Shown here piece by piece: positions 25,254-36,327 of a stretch of DNA of 64,000 nt. The notes below the pieces were generated by a model. The model was not told the origin of the DNA, did not search any database, and saw only the letters and a list, made by a program, of their open reading frames with translations. The stretch's first letter is position 1. Each line of letters begins with the position of its first letter. Location: assembly GCF_000426345.1 (NCBI RefSeq), contig NZ_AUFE01000003.1, positions 175,075-239,074 of the forward strand. Reading direction: 5' to 3'. Source of the DNA: Cupriavidus phytohabitans (lineage in GTDB: Bacteria > Pseudomonadota > Gammaproteobacteria > Burkholderiales > Burkholderiaceae). The translations under genes and the position numbers were made by a program.

Positions 25254-26228
25254 ATGACCACCGAAAAAGACTGCGCGGCGCAACTTGGCGCCGCGACCGA
25301 TGCCCGGCATGCGGTATCCGCCGCGCCCTGGGCCACACCCCTGTTCGTGCTGCTGTGGAGCAGCGGCGCCATCGCGGCGCGCCTGGGGCTTGACCACGCC
25401 ACGCCTTTTGCGCTGCTGACGTTGCGCTTCGCCCTGACGCTGGCCGTGCTGGGCGCCATCGGCCTGGCCCGCGGCCACGTGCTGCCCCCGCGGGGCGAAC
25501 GGCTGCATGTGGCGCTGACCGGCCTGCTGCTGATCGGCGGCTACGCCGTGTTCTATTTCCTCGCACTCGACCACGGCATGACGCCCGGCGTGCTTGCCAC
25601 CGTGCTGGGCGCGCAACCGATGCTGACCCTATTGCTGACCGAGCGACGCTACAGCACCGCCCGCATGGCGGGCCTGGCGCTCGCGCTTGCCGGGTTGGCG
25701 CTGGTGGTCGCGGACAGCCTGCTGCTGGCACGGCTTTCCCTGGCGGGCGTGTTGTGCGGGCTGGCATCGCTGGCTTGCATGACCGTCGGCGCCATCCTGC
25801 AGAAGCGCATCACGCGCGAGCCGGCGCAGGTGCTGCCGCTGCAGTATGGCGCCAGCCTCGCGGCATGCCTGCTGTGCCTGCCGTTCCAGCCCTTTGCTTT
25901 CGAGGTATCGCTGGCGTTCGCGCTGCCGCTGCTGTGGCTGACGCTGGGCATCTCGATCGGCGCCACACTGCTGTTCTACCGGCTGATCCGCGCGGGCAAC
26001 CTGGTCAACGTGACCAGCCTGTTCTACCTGGTCCCTGCCGGCACCGCCGTGCTGGACTACCTGCTGCTGGGCAACCGGATGGCGCCGCTGGCGGTCGCCG
26101 GCATGGCGGCGGTGCTGGCAGGACTGGCGCTGGTGTTCCGCGGCGCGCGGGAACCGGCACCGGAAACGGCGCAGAAAACGGCACCGGAAACGGCGCAGAA
26201 AACGGCGCAGAAAACGGCGCAGCCTTAG
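25254..26228 (+). CDS. EamA-family (drug/metabolite) transporter
   Basis: A 324-aa inner-membrane permease with ten predicted helices formed by two EamA repeats (about residues 30-155 and 165-295). The first repeat starts TPLFVLLWSSGAIAARLGLD and contains GYAVFYFLALDHGMTPGVLA, and the second holds ATLLFYRLIRAGNLVNVTSLFYLVP. Family members export amino acids, nucleosides or other small metabolites; the substrate is not predictable. The C-terminal tail is repetitive (PETAQKTA-type units) coded by tandem repeats and beyond the fold. The 3' end overlaps the convergent DUF1439 gene by four bases. Confidence 0.88.
   Translation: MTTEKDCAAQLGAATDARHAVSAAPWATPLFVLLWSSGAIAARLGLDHATPFALLTLRFALTLAVLGAIGLARGHVLPPRGERLHVALTGLLLIGGYAVFYFLALDHGMTPGVLATVLGAQPMLTLLLTERRYSTARMAGLALALAGLALVVADSLLLARLSLAGVLCGLASLACMTVGAILQKRITREPAQVLPLQYGASLAACLLCLPFQPFAFEVSLAFALPLLWLTLGISIGATLLFYRLIRAGNLVNVTSLFYLVPAGTAVLDYLLLGNRMAPLAVAGMAAVLAGLALVFRGAREPAPETAQKTAPETAQKTAQKTAQP
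26156..26224. repeat. Tandem repeats at the 3' end of the EamA gene
   Basis: Two copies of a 24-bp unit (26156-26179 and 26180-26203) followed by a 12-bp unit GGCGCAGAAAAC (26204-26215) and a partial copy. They encode the ETAQKTA repeats; the unit lengths keep the reading frame. Confidence 0.9.
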
Positions 26229-26782
26229 CGGTTCTTCACTTCGACCCGTACTTCGTCCTTGCCGACCGTGATCGTCCCCGGCTCGACCTCCTTGCCGCCG
26301 AAGCGCAGTTCCTCGGGTTTGAAGGTGTAGACCGGATAGTCCTTCAGCAACTGCTGCGCGACGACCGCGCCGATGGCATTGAGCTGCTCGCGGTACTGGG
26401 CCATGCCGTTGACCTCCACTTGCTGCACCGTGGGGTTGTCGAGCAGCACGGCGCGCTGGCCGGGGTCGTAGCGCACGCCGCTATTGAGCGCCAGCGTGCC
26501 GTCGACCGGCGGCGAGGGCAGCAGTGCGTTGGTCAGGCGTGCGTCGACATGGGTGGTGAGCCGGTTGCTGGCCTCGTCGAGTACCAGACGGGGGTGGCTC
26601 AGCTGCACGGTCACCACTTCCGCGTAGCGCAGCGTGGCGGGAAAGCGCTGCTCCAGCGCGGCCTGCAGTTCCTGGCGGGTCAGCGTGTATTCGCCGGTCC
26701 AGACGTTGTAGCCGGCCAGGGCGGGCGTGGCAGCGGCGCAGACAGCCGCGGCGGCAAGGAACAAGGAAGGGCGCAGGCGCAT
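26225..26782 (-). CDS. DUF1439 (YceB-like) exported protein
   Basis: A 185-aa protein with a signal peptide (LFLAAAAVCAAATPALA) and a DUF1439 domain, as in E. coli lipoprotein YceB. No lipobox Cys is present here, so it is probably a soluble periplasmic form. Conserved segments are YTLTRQELQAALEQRFP and the closing beta strand region. The structure of YceB-type proteins suggests a lipid-binding tubular fold; function is not established. A 3' overlap of four bases with the EamA gene. Confidence 0.83.
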   Translation of the reverse strand: MRLRPSLFLAAAAVCAAATPALAGYNVWTGEYTLTRQELQAALEQRFPATLRYAEVVTVQLSHPRLVLDEASNRLTTHVDARLTNALLPSPPVDGTLALNSGVRYDPGQRAVLLDNPTVQQVEVNGMAQYREQLNAIGAVVAQQLLKDYPVYTFKPEELRFGGKEVEPGTITVGKDEVRVEVKNR

Positions 26783-26894
26783 GTGGCGGATCGTGCGCGC
26801 CTCGTCGGCGCGCCATGGATGGGTGTCAGCCAGTCAGACCGCGTGCGCGGGACGGCGTTCCGTCACATGGCAGATGCGTACCCTGCGCGCGGCA

Positions 26895-27098
26895 TCAGTA
26901 GTGCGGCGGGATTTCCTGCAGGGGATCGGACTCCGCCGCCGTCGACGTGGCGCTGCGCAACTGCTGGTAGAGCGCGCGAAACTGCCCCTGCAACAGGTCG
27001 ATCTGCTGCTGCTGCCGGGCCACGGTAGCGTTGAGCGTTTCGAGCAGGTCTTCCTGGAAGGCGAGCTTGATTTCGAGTTCCGTGATGCGTTCGTCCAT
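26895..27098 (-). CDS. slyX: SlyX family protein
   Basis: A 67-aa coiled-coil protein. Heptad-rich ELEIKLAFQEDLLETLNATV and ARQQQQIDLLQGQFRALYQQ are typical, and the C-terminal IPPHY is the SlyX signature. E. coli SlyX is 72 aa. The molecular role is unknown. The genes on both sides are in the same direction (VOC upstream at 27196, DUF1439 downstream at 26782), with gaps of about 100 bp. Confidence 0.9.
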   Translation of the reverse strand: MDERITELEIKLAFQEDLLETLNATVARQQQQIDLLQGQFRALYQQLRSATSTAAESDPLQEIPPHY

Positions 27099-27195
27099 GG
27101 CGCGTGGCTGTCGTGGGTTCGCCGGTTCCTCCGGCTGGCGGCGCGCATTGTAATCCCGTATGCCGCCACCGCCGGCGAAACCGCACGCGCCGCGC

Positions 27196-27621
27196 TTATT
27201 TCTGCTCGGTGATCAACATCCACATGATGCCGAAGCGGTCGCTCACCATGCCGAACTGCTCGGCGAAGAAGGTCTTGTCCAGCGGCATCACCACCTGGCC
27301 GCCTTCCTTCAGGGCGTTGAAGGCCTTTTCCACCCCGGCCTTGTCGGCAAAGCTGATGGTCAGGCCGAAGCCCTCGAACTTGGGCTGGTTCGAGCAGCGG
27401 CCGTCGGACGCCATGATCACGCTGTCGCCGATCTGGAATTCCATATGCATGACCTTGTCTTCCGTTCCCGGCGGAGCCTGGCAGCTGGGATCGGCCTTTT
27501 CCGGCTCGGGGTTCTCCTTGAACGTCATCCGCATGTTCACCTTGGCGCCAAGGGTCTTCTTGTAGAACTCGACAGCTTCATCGCAACGACCTTCAAGAAA
27601 GAGATAGGGCTGGACTTGCAT
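27196..27621 (-). CDS. VOC superfamily protein (PhnB/glyoxalase-like)
   Basis: A 141-aa metal-binding-fold protein starting MQVQPYLFLEGRCDEAVEFY, the typical N-terminal beta-alpha unit of the PhnB-like VOC group. HMEFQIGDSVIMASDG and FGMVSDRFGIMWML are the second and last strands of the fold. The usual reaction is unknown for this group; members resemble glyoxalase and bleomycin-resistance proteins. AGGAG six bases before ATG 27621 fixes the start and excludes longer forms. Two inverted repeats lie upstream (27673-27690 and 27718-27744). Confidence 0.87.
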   Translation of the reverse strand: MQVQPYLFLEGRCDEAVEFYKKTLGAKVNMRMTFKENPEPEKADPSCQAPPGTEDKVMHMEFQIGDSVIMASDGRCSNQPKFEGFGLTISFADKAGVEKAFNALKEGGQVVMPLDKTFFAEQFGMVSDRFGIMWMLITEQK

Positions 27622-27672
27622 GACAACTCCTGTAAAGGAGGCTGCCCGGGCGGGCAGCCAGGAAGAACGTAG

Positions 27673-27744
27673 CCATCGTACGGACGATGGTCGCGAGGAT
27701 CCGGCAACGGGCGCAACGGTATTGTGTACGCCGTCCACAATACC
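27673..27744. promoter_or_regulatory. Two perfect inverted repeats between VOC and LysR
   Basis: CCATCGT-acgg-ACGATGG (27673-27690) and GGTATTGTG-N9-CACAATACC (27718-27744). The second, with 9-bp perfect arms, resembles a regulator operator and lies 97 bp upstream of the VOC start and 141 bp upstream of the LysR start. The first could be a hairpin in the VOC leader. Confidence 0.6.
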
Positions 27745-27884
27745 TTAGCAAACAAAGTGGCCGGTGTCCACATCAATGCGAGGCCGGTTGTCGGCGAGAC
27801 CGTGCGCGCCGTGCTGCACTAGAATGCCCGCGAACCGTCTCGATCCGGTTCTCGCCTGACCCACCTTAGACATCCGGGGCTGCC

Positions 27885-28820
27885 TTGCGTTACGAACTGA
27901 CCGACCTGCGCCTGTTCCAGGCGATCGCCGATGCACAAAGTCTTTCCGGCGGTGCTTCGGCCACGCATATCACCGCATCGGCGGCAAGCTACAGGCTGAA
28001 GAACCTGGAACATGCGATGGGCACGCCGCTGTTCGTGCGCACTGCGCGCGGCATGGAGCTGACGCCGGCTGGGGAAACACTGCTGGTCCATGTGCGCGAG
28101 CTGCTGCTCGGCGTCGAGCGCATGCACGGCGAGGTGGGCCGTTTCTCGGCGGGCCTGAAAGGCAATATCCGGCTGCTGGCCAACAGCAGCTCGCTGAACG
28201 GCTTCATCATCCCGAGCGTGAGCCGCTTCCTGCTGGCCAACCCGGACGTGAACATCGACCTCGAAGAACGCGCCAGCCAGGCGATCCTGACCGCGGTGGC
28301 TGCACACGAGGCCGACGTCGGCATCCTCGCCGGCGATTTCGAGACCACCGGCGTGCGCTCGGTGCGCTATGCGCGCGACGAGCTGATCCTGGCGGTGGCG
28401 GCGGAGCATCCGCTGGCGCGCGAGCCGGAGGTGCGCTTCGGCGCGGCGCTGGCCTTCGACTTTGTCTGCATGAGCCGCACCAGCAGCAACTTCCTGTTCC
28501 TGCGCGAGATGGCGCAGCGCGCGGGCAAGAGCCCGAACGTGCGGCTGCATGCGCACAGCTTCGATGCAGTGCTGTCGCTGGCCGAGGCGGGGGTGGGCGT
28601 GGCGCTGGTGCCGCGCAGCGTGGCCGCACAGGCACTGCGCGAAGCGCGCGTGGTGGGGGTGAGGCTGGCCGAGCCGTGGGCACTGCGCGAACTCAACCTG
28701 ATCGTGCGCGCCGACGGCAAGCTGCCGGCATTTGCCGAGGCGTTCGCGCAGTTCCTGCTTAACGATCCGCGCGTGGTGGCCACGCGCGAGGGCGGCGCCG
28801 TGGCCAGCACGGCGCCATAG
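27885..28820 (+). CDS. LysR-family regulator
   Basis: A 311-aa regulator with the HTH in residues 5-65 (LRLFQAIADAQSLSGGASAT and FVRTARGMELTPAGE) and an effector domain from about 95 (GNIRLLANSSSLNGFIIPSV). The start is TTG 27885: the family N terminus begins directly there, GGGGC lies five bases upstream, and no in-frame ATG is suitable. Its 3' end faces the CoA-transferase/Bug/hydratase operon on the other strand (six bases between the stops), which makes that operon a possible target; LysR genes commonly control such Bug operons. Confidence 0.87.
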   Translation: MRYELTDLRLFQAIADAQSLSGGASATHITASAASYRLKNLEHAMGTPLFVRTARGMELTPAGETLLVHVRELLLGVERMHGEVGRFSAGLKGNIRLLANSSSLNGFIIPSVSRFLLANPDVNIDLEERASQAILTAVAAHEADVGILAGDFETTGVRSVRYARDELILAVAAEHPLAREPEVRFGAALAFDFVCMSRTSSNFLFLREMAQRAGKSPNVRLHAHSFDAVLSLAEAGVGVALVPRSVAAQALREARVVGVRLAEPWALRELNLIVRADGKLPAFAEAFAQFLLNDPRVVATREGGAVASTAP

Positions 28821-28826
28821 CCCAAA

Positions 28827-29603
28827 TCAGCGCTTGCGGTTGAGGAACGTAGCCATATGCTGCTGCGGCTCGCCGGTGTCGAACGCGCTGCCGAATTCCG
28901 CCACGCTGTTGTTGATCGACACATCGACCGGCGCGTCCTCCCACTCGCGCAGCAAACGCTTCTGCTGGCGCACGGCGACGGGACCGAACCCCGCCAGCAG
29001 CGCGGCCACGCGCTCGACCTCCTGGTCCAGCGCATCCAGCGGCACCACGCGGCTGACCAGCCCCCACTGCAGCGAGTCTTCGGCGTTGACGATCTCGCCC
29101 GTCAGCAGCAGCCATGACGCGCGCGCATTGCCGATCAGGCGCGGCATCAGCGCGGCGTGGATCACCGACGGGATGCCGACCTTGACCTCGGGCATGCCGA
29201 GCTGCGCATTGTCGGCGGCGATGCGGATATCGCACGCCAGCGCCAGCTCCAGCCCGCCGCCCAGGCACCAGCCCGGCATGCGCGCGATCACCGGCGCCGG
29301 GCAGTGGCGCACCGCGTCGCACAGGCGGCGCAGGCCGCTGATGAAGGCCTGCGCGCTGGCGCGGTCCAGCGCGGCCATTTCCTTGATGTCGGCGCCGCCG
29401 ATAAAGCCCTTGTCGCCGGTGCCGCGCAGCACCACCACGCGCACGGCGTCGTTGGCGGCCAGCGCCTCGAGCGCGCGCGTGGCCGAGGCGATCACCGGCG
29501 TGCCGAGGATGTTGAGGGAACCCGCGTCGCGGATGGTGACGGTGGCAATGCCGCGCGCGTCGATATCGACGCCGGCGTGCTGTTCCTGGATGGTTTCGCT
29601 CAT
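28827..29603 (-). CDS. Enoyl-CoA hydratase/isomerase family protein
   Basis: A 258-aa crotonase-fold protein that hydrates or isomerises CoA thioesters. The oxyanion-hole segments are FIGGADIKEMA (about residues 67-77) and PGWCLGGGLELALACDIRIA (about 109-128). The Glu pair of classical hydratases is not clearly conserved, so isomerase or hydrolase activity is possible. It is the third gene of a minus-strand operon with the CoA-transferase (31815) and Bug receptor (30598), 23 bp after the latter, suggesting catabolism of an imported carboxylate through a CoA ester. Confidence 0.88.
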   Translation of the reverse strand: MSETIQEQHAGVDIDARGIATVTIRDAGSLNILGTPVIASATRALEALAANDAVRVVVLRGTGDKGFIGGADIKEMAALDRASAQAFISGLRRLCDAVRHCPAPVIARMPGWCLGGGLELALACDIRIAADNAQLGMPEVKVGIPSVIHAALMPRLIGNARASWLLLTGEIVNAEDSLQWGLVSRVVPLDALDQEVERVAALLAGFGPVAVRQQKRLLREWEDAPVDVSINNSVAEFGSAFDTGEPQQHMATFLNRKR

Positions 29604-29626
29604 GTCGGTCCTTGCTGGTGGCTCGC

Positions 29627-30598
29627 TTACTGAAGCCTGGTGAAGTGGATATCGTCGACGACCTGCTTCCAGTGCGCATTCTGCCCGCGCACCAGTTCGG
29701 AAAACGCCTGGCGCGAGGTGGGTGCCGGGATCGCGCCCTGCTTCTCGATCGCGGCGATCACGTCGGGCTCGGCCAGCACCTTGCGCACGGCCTGGTTCAG
29801 CTTGTCGAGGATGGGAGCGGGCGTGCCGGCCGGCGCGGCCAGTCCGAACCACGACGGATTGTTCATCGCCGGCAAGCCGGCTTCGGCATAGGTCGGCACA
29901 TTGGGCAGCACCTTCAGCCGCTGCTTCGCCGCGACCGCCAGCGGCTTCAGCCGCCCACCCTGGATCAGGGCGGACGACGACGGGATGTTGTCGAACACCA
30001 CCTGGATCTGGCCCGCGACCGCATCGTTGAGCGCCGGGCCCAGGCCCTTGTAGGGCACGTGCAGCATGCGCGTGCCGGTCGTGTTCATGAACAGTTCGCC
30101 GTTCATGTGGCTCAGGCCGCCATTGCCCGACGAGCCGAACGAATACTTGCCCGGATTGGCTTTCAGCAGGTTGATGAAGGACTGCAGGTCTGCCGCGGGG
30201 AACGACGGGTTCACCACCAGCACATTCGGCACGTCGGCGAGGTTGCTGATCGGCGCGAAATCCTTCACCGGGTCATACGCGGTCTTGACGTAGACGTTGG
30301 GGTTGACCGCATGCGAGCTTTCCACCTCCATCACCAGCGTGTAGCCGTCGGCAGGCTGCCTGGCGGCATAGGCGCTGCCCACGGCGCCGCCAGCGCCCGG
30401 GCGGTTCTCGACCACCACCGGCTGGCCCAGCACCGGGCCCAGGTGGGTGCCGACGATGCGGGCGATGATGTCGGTGGTGCCGCCCGCGGCGTAGGGCACG
30501 ACCAGCTTGATCGGGCGGTCGGGGTAGGCGCTGGCCTGCGCGGCGCCGGCAGCGGCGAGCGCGGCGAACAGGGCAACGGTGGCAAGGACTGGTTTCAT
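29627..30598 (-). CDS. Bug-family tricarboxylate/carboxylate-binding periplasmic protein
   Basis: A 323-aa exported receptor of the TctC/Bug type. The signal peptide is MKPVLATVALFAALAAAGAA; the mature protein starts YPDRPIKLVVPYAAGGTTDI, the family hallmark, followed by VVENRPGAGG, YSFGSSGNGGLSHMN and VPYKGLGPALNDAVAGQ. It binds a carboxylate in the periplasm for a TctAB-like transporter, but no membrane partners are adjacent, as is common for Bug genes in Burkholderiales. The neighbours suggest the ligand is activated to a CoA ester. Confidence 0.92.
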   Translation of the reverse strand: MKPVLATVALFAALAAAGAAQASAYPDRPIKLVVPYAAGGTTDIIARIVGTHLGPVLGQPVVVENRPGAGGAVGSAYAARQPADGYTLVMEVESSHAVNPNVYVKTAYDPVKDFAPISNLADVPNVLVVNPSFPAADLQSFINLLKANPGKYSFGSSGNGGLSHMNGELFMNTTGTRMLHVPYKGLGPALNDAVAGQIQVVFDNIPSSSALIQGGRLKPLAVAAKQRLKVLPNVPTYAEAGLPAMNNPSWFGLAAPAGTPAPILDKLNQAVRKVLAEPDVIAAIEKQGAIPAPTSRQAFSELVRGQNAHWKQVVDDIHFTRLQ

Positions 30599-30651
30599 CG
30601 GGTGTCTCCGGAGCAGGGTTTGTCGGTCTTCGGTCTTGTCTGGGCAGGACA

Positions 30652-31815
30652 TCAGTTGGCGGCGCCGTGCTCGCCCAGCAGCGGCGGCGGCACGAGCGGG
30701 CCGTCGTGGCCCGCCAGCATCGGGTTGCGCACCATCGGCACGCGGCCCATGACGGGGTGCTCCGCCACCTGCATCAGGCCGCGGTGCCGCACCTGCGGAT
30801 GGGCGAAGACCTCATCCATGGTGTGGATCGGGCCCCAAGGCACACCGTTGGCGTCGAACGCATCGGTCCAGGCGGCGCGCGTGCGGGTCGGGAATAGTTC
30901 AGTCAGCAGCGCGCGCAGCGCCGGCAGATGCTCGATGCGCGCCGAGTTGGTAGCGTAGCGCGGGTCCTGCGCCAGCCCGGGCATGCCCGCCACCGCGCAG
31001 AAGCGCGCGAACTGGCCGTCATTGCCGATCGCGAGGATCAGGTGCCCGTCGGCGCAGCGGAACACTTCATATGGCGCGCAGTTGGGATGCGCGTTGCCGC
31101 TGCGCTGGGGGTTCTGGCCAGAGACCAGGTAGTTGGCAGCCTGGTTGGCATTCATCGCCACGGCCACGTCGAGCAGCGCGATATCGAGGTGAGCGCCGGC
31201 TCCGGTCGACTGCCGCTGGTAGAGCGCGGCCAGCACCGCCGAGGTCGCATACATGCCGGTGCTCAGGTCGACCACCGCCACGCCGGTGCGCAGCGGTCCC
31301 GCGCCCGGTGCGCCGTCGGGCTGGCCGGTATAGCTCATCAGGCCGCCCATGCCCTGGAACACATAGTCGTAGCCGGGCTTGTCGGCCATCGGCCCGTCCT
31401 GGCCGAAGCCGGTGATCGACAGGTAGACCAGGCGGGGATTGATCGCCTTGAGGGTTTCGTAGTCGAGCCCGTAGCGGCGCAGCGTGCCGACCTTGTAGTT
31501 CTCGACCAGCACGTCGGCCTCGCGCGCCAGCTCGCGCACCCGCGCGGCGCCTTCCGGCGTGCTGTAGTCGATCGCCACGGAGCGCTTGCCGCGATTGCAG
31601 CAGATGAAATAGCCCGACAGGCGCGGATCGCCATCGGTGCCGGCCGGTGCGTCGAGGTAGGGCGGGCCCCAGCCGCGGGTGTCGTCGCCGTGCCGGGGGT
31701 GCTCGACCTTGGTCACCTCGGCGCCCAGGTCGGCCAGGTTCTGGGTGCACCAGGGACCGGCGAGAATGCGCGACAGGTCCAGGACCCGGACCCCTTCCAA
31801 GGCGCGATGCAACAT
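30652..31815 (-). CDS. CaiB/BaiF family III CoA-transferase
   Basis: A 387-aa enzyme that moves CoA between carboxylates. It starts LEGVRVLDLSRILAGPWCTQ and has the nucleotide-end motif GAEVTKVEHPRHGDDTRGWG; the catalytic Asp is Asp183 in VVDLSTGMYA, aligning with Asp169 of E. coli CaiB and formyl-CoA transferase. It is the first gene of the operon with Bug and the hydratase. Substrate unknown. Its promoter lies in the 302-bp region shared with the divergent argG gene. Confidence 0.9.
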   Translation of the reverse strand: MLHRALEGVRVLDLSRILAGPWCTQNLADLGAEVTKVEHPRHGDDTRGWGPPYLDAPAGTDGDPRLSGYFICCNRGKRSVAIDYSTPEGAARVRELAREADVLVENYKVGTLRRYGLDYETLKAINPRLVYLSITGFGQDGPMADKPGYDYVFQGMGGLMSYTGQPDGAPGAGPLRTGVAVVDLSTGMYATSAVLAALYQRQSTGAGAHLDIALLDVAVAMNANQAANYLVSGQNPQRSGNAHPNCAPYEVFRCADGHLILAIGNDGQFARFCAVAGMPGLAQDPRYATNSARIEHLPALRALLTELFPTRTRAAWTDAFDANGVPWGPIHTMDEVFAHPQVRHRGLMQVAEHPVMGRVPMVRNPMLAGHDGPLVPPPLLGEHGAAN

Positions 31816-33443
<1,628 letters not shown>

Positions 33444-33480
33444 TTGGGGTTTGCGCTGGCTGGCGCGACCTGCTTGTAGA

Positions 33481-34728
<1,248 letters not shown>

Positions 34729-34768
34729 CCCGGCCGGGCCAACAGGAGACAGGAGACAGGAGACCGCA

Positions 34769-35434
34769 ATGCAGCCCACGATGCAGCTTTATGCCCACCC
34801 GTTTTCCTCCTACTGCCAGAAGGTGCTGATCGCGCTGTACGAGAACGCGATCCCGTTCGAGTTTCGCATGCTGTCGCCCGACCATCCCGAGCATGCAGCC
34901 GAACATGCGCGCTTATGGCCATTGCAGCGGATGCCGCTGCTGGTGGACGGTCCGCGCACGGTGTTCGAGTCCAGCATCATCATCGAATACCTCGACCAGC
35001 ATCACCGGGGCGCGGTGCGCTGGCTGCCTGAGGCGCCCGATGACGCGCTCGAAGTCCGCCTGCTGGACCGCTTCTTCGACCAGTACGTGATGACGCCGAT
35101 GCAGCGCATCGTGCTCGACTATCTCCGTCCCGCTGACCACCGCGATGCCTGTGGCGTGGCCGAGGCGCACAAGCTGCTGGAAAGCGCCTACGCCTGGCTG
35201 GACGCCAGGCTCGCCGGCCGCCAATGGGCTGCGGGGACGGCTTTCACGCTGGCCGATTGCGCGGCGGCACCGTCGCTGTTCTATGCGGACTGGGTGCATC
35301 CCGTTCCTGCGGCGTGCCCCCATGTGCGCGCGTACCGCTCCCGGCTGCTGGCCCGGCCATCCTTCAGCCGGGCCGTCGACGAGGCGCGGCCCTACCGCTC
35401 GTTCTTTCCGCCGGGCGCTCCGGACCGGGACTGA
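34769..35434 (+). CDS. Glutathione S-transferase family protein
   Basis: A 221-aa protein. The N-terminal thioredoxin-like domain (residues 1-90) starts QLYAHPFSSYCQKVLIALYE, with the possible catalytic Ser/Cys in FSSYCQK, and ends VFESSIIIEYLDQHH, the cis-Pro/ESxxI glutathione-binding segment. The all-helical C-terminal domain spans about 100-210 and includes FTLADCAAAPSLFYADW. A GST of unknown class, possibly for detoxification. It follows pip by 40 bp. Confidence 0.88.
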   Translation: MQPTMQLYAHPFSSYCQKVLIALYENAIPFEFRMLSPDHPEHAAEHARLWPLQRMPLLVDGPRTVFESSIIIEYLDQHHRGAVRWLPEAPDDALEVRLLDRFFDQYVMTPMQRIVLDYLRPADHRDACGVAEAHKLLESAYAWLDARLAGRQWAAGTAFTLADCAAAPSLFYADWVHPVPAACPHVRAYRSRLLARPSFSRAVDEARPYRSFFPPGAPDRD

Positions 35435-35527
35435 CGCAGCGAGCGTCCGCGTCAGCCAGCACTTGCTCTCGCTGGACGCCGCACCCCTTGCGGGTCGCCG
35501 CCGGCGCTGCCAGGGGAGCGCCGGCGG
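35431..35527. other. Two hairpins between gst and the FabG-like gene
   Basis: CTGACGC/GCGTCAG (35431-35455, overlapping the gst stop) and CCGCCGGCGCT/AGCGCCGGCGG (35498-35527, an 11-bp perfect stem with an 8-base loop). Neither is followed by a T run. They lie between convergent genes and may act as attenuating or Rho-related structures. Confidence 0.5.
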
Positions 35528-35550
35528 AAGGACGGCGGAATGACGGTGCC

Positions 35551-36282
35551 TTACCCGAACATCCCGCCGTTGACCGAAATCACCTGCCGCGTGATATAGC
35601 CGGCATCGGGCGACATCAGGAAGGCGACGGCGGCAGCAACCTCGTCCGGCGTGCCCATGCGCCGCGCCGGGATCAGGCGCAGCGCTTCCTCGCGCACGTG
35701 CGGCTCGACCATGTCGGTGTCGATCAGGCCGGGCGCGACGCAGTTGACCGTGATGGCGCGCTTGGCCAGTTCGATGGCAAGCGCCTTGGTCGCGCCGATG
35801 ATGCCCGCCTTGGCGGCGCTGTAGTTGGCCTGCCCGCGGTTGCCGACCAGTCCGGAGACCGATGACAGCGTGACGATGCGGCCAGGCTGGCGGCGCTGCA
35901 CCATCGGCATCACCACCGGGTTGAGCACGTTGTAGAAGGCGTCGAGGTTGGTGTGCACCACCTCGTCCCACTCGGCGCCGGTCATGGCCGGGAACGCCGC
36001 GTCGCGGGCCAGCCCGGCGTTGCAGACCACACCGTAGTAGCAGCCGTGCGTGGCAATGTCGGCCAGCAGCGCGGCCGCTGCCTCGTCCCGGCGGCTGACG
36101 TCGAAGCACAGCACGCGCGACCTGCTGCCATGGGCGCGCACCGCGTCGGCCACGGCTTCGGCCTCGTCGCGGCGGGCGCGGCAATGGACCACCACGTCAT
36201 AGCCGTCGCGCGCCAGGCGCAGCGCGATGGCGCGGCCGATGCCGCGCGACGATCCGGTGACCAGTACGGTCGGATTGGTCAT
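35551..36282 (-). CDS. FabG-like 3-oxoacyl-ACP reductase (short-chain dehydrogenase)
   Basis: A 243-aa NADPH-dependent SDR. The cofactor motif TGSSRGIGRAIALRLARDGY lies near residues 9-28, NAG at CNAGLARD, catalytic Ser in TLSSVSGLVG and Tyr/Lys in NYSAAKAG. The C-terminal signature PARRMGTPDEVAAAVAFLMS is like the FabG2 of aryl polyene clusters. It forms a pair with the flavoprotein gene upstream (45-bp gap); aryl polyene clusters contain both types, but the ketosynthases and other genes are not seen here. The substrate remains unknown. Confidence 0.88.
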   Translation of the reverse strand: MTNPTVLVTGSSRGIGRAIALRLARDGYDVVVHCRARRDEAEAVADAVRAHGSRSRVLCFDVSRRDEAAAALLADIATHGCYYGVVCNAGLARDAAFPAMTGAEWDEVVHTNLDAFYNVLNPVVMPMVQRRQPGRIVTLSSVSGLVGNRGQANYSAAKAGIIGATKALAIELAKRAITVNCVAPGLIDTDMVEPHVREEALRLIPARRMGTPDEVAAAVAFLMSPDAGYITRQVISVNGGMFG

Positions 36283-36327
36283 GCTTGTTGTCCTAGCAGT
36301 TGGGCCGTGCCGGCTCGGCGGCGGCCG

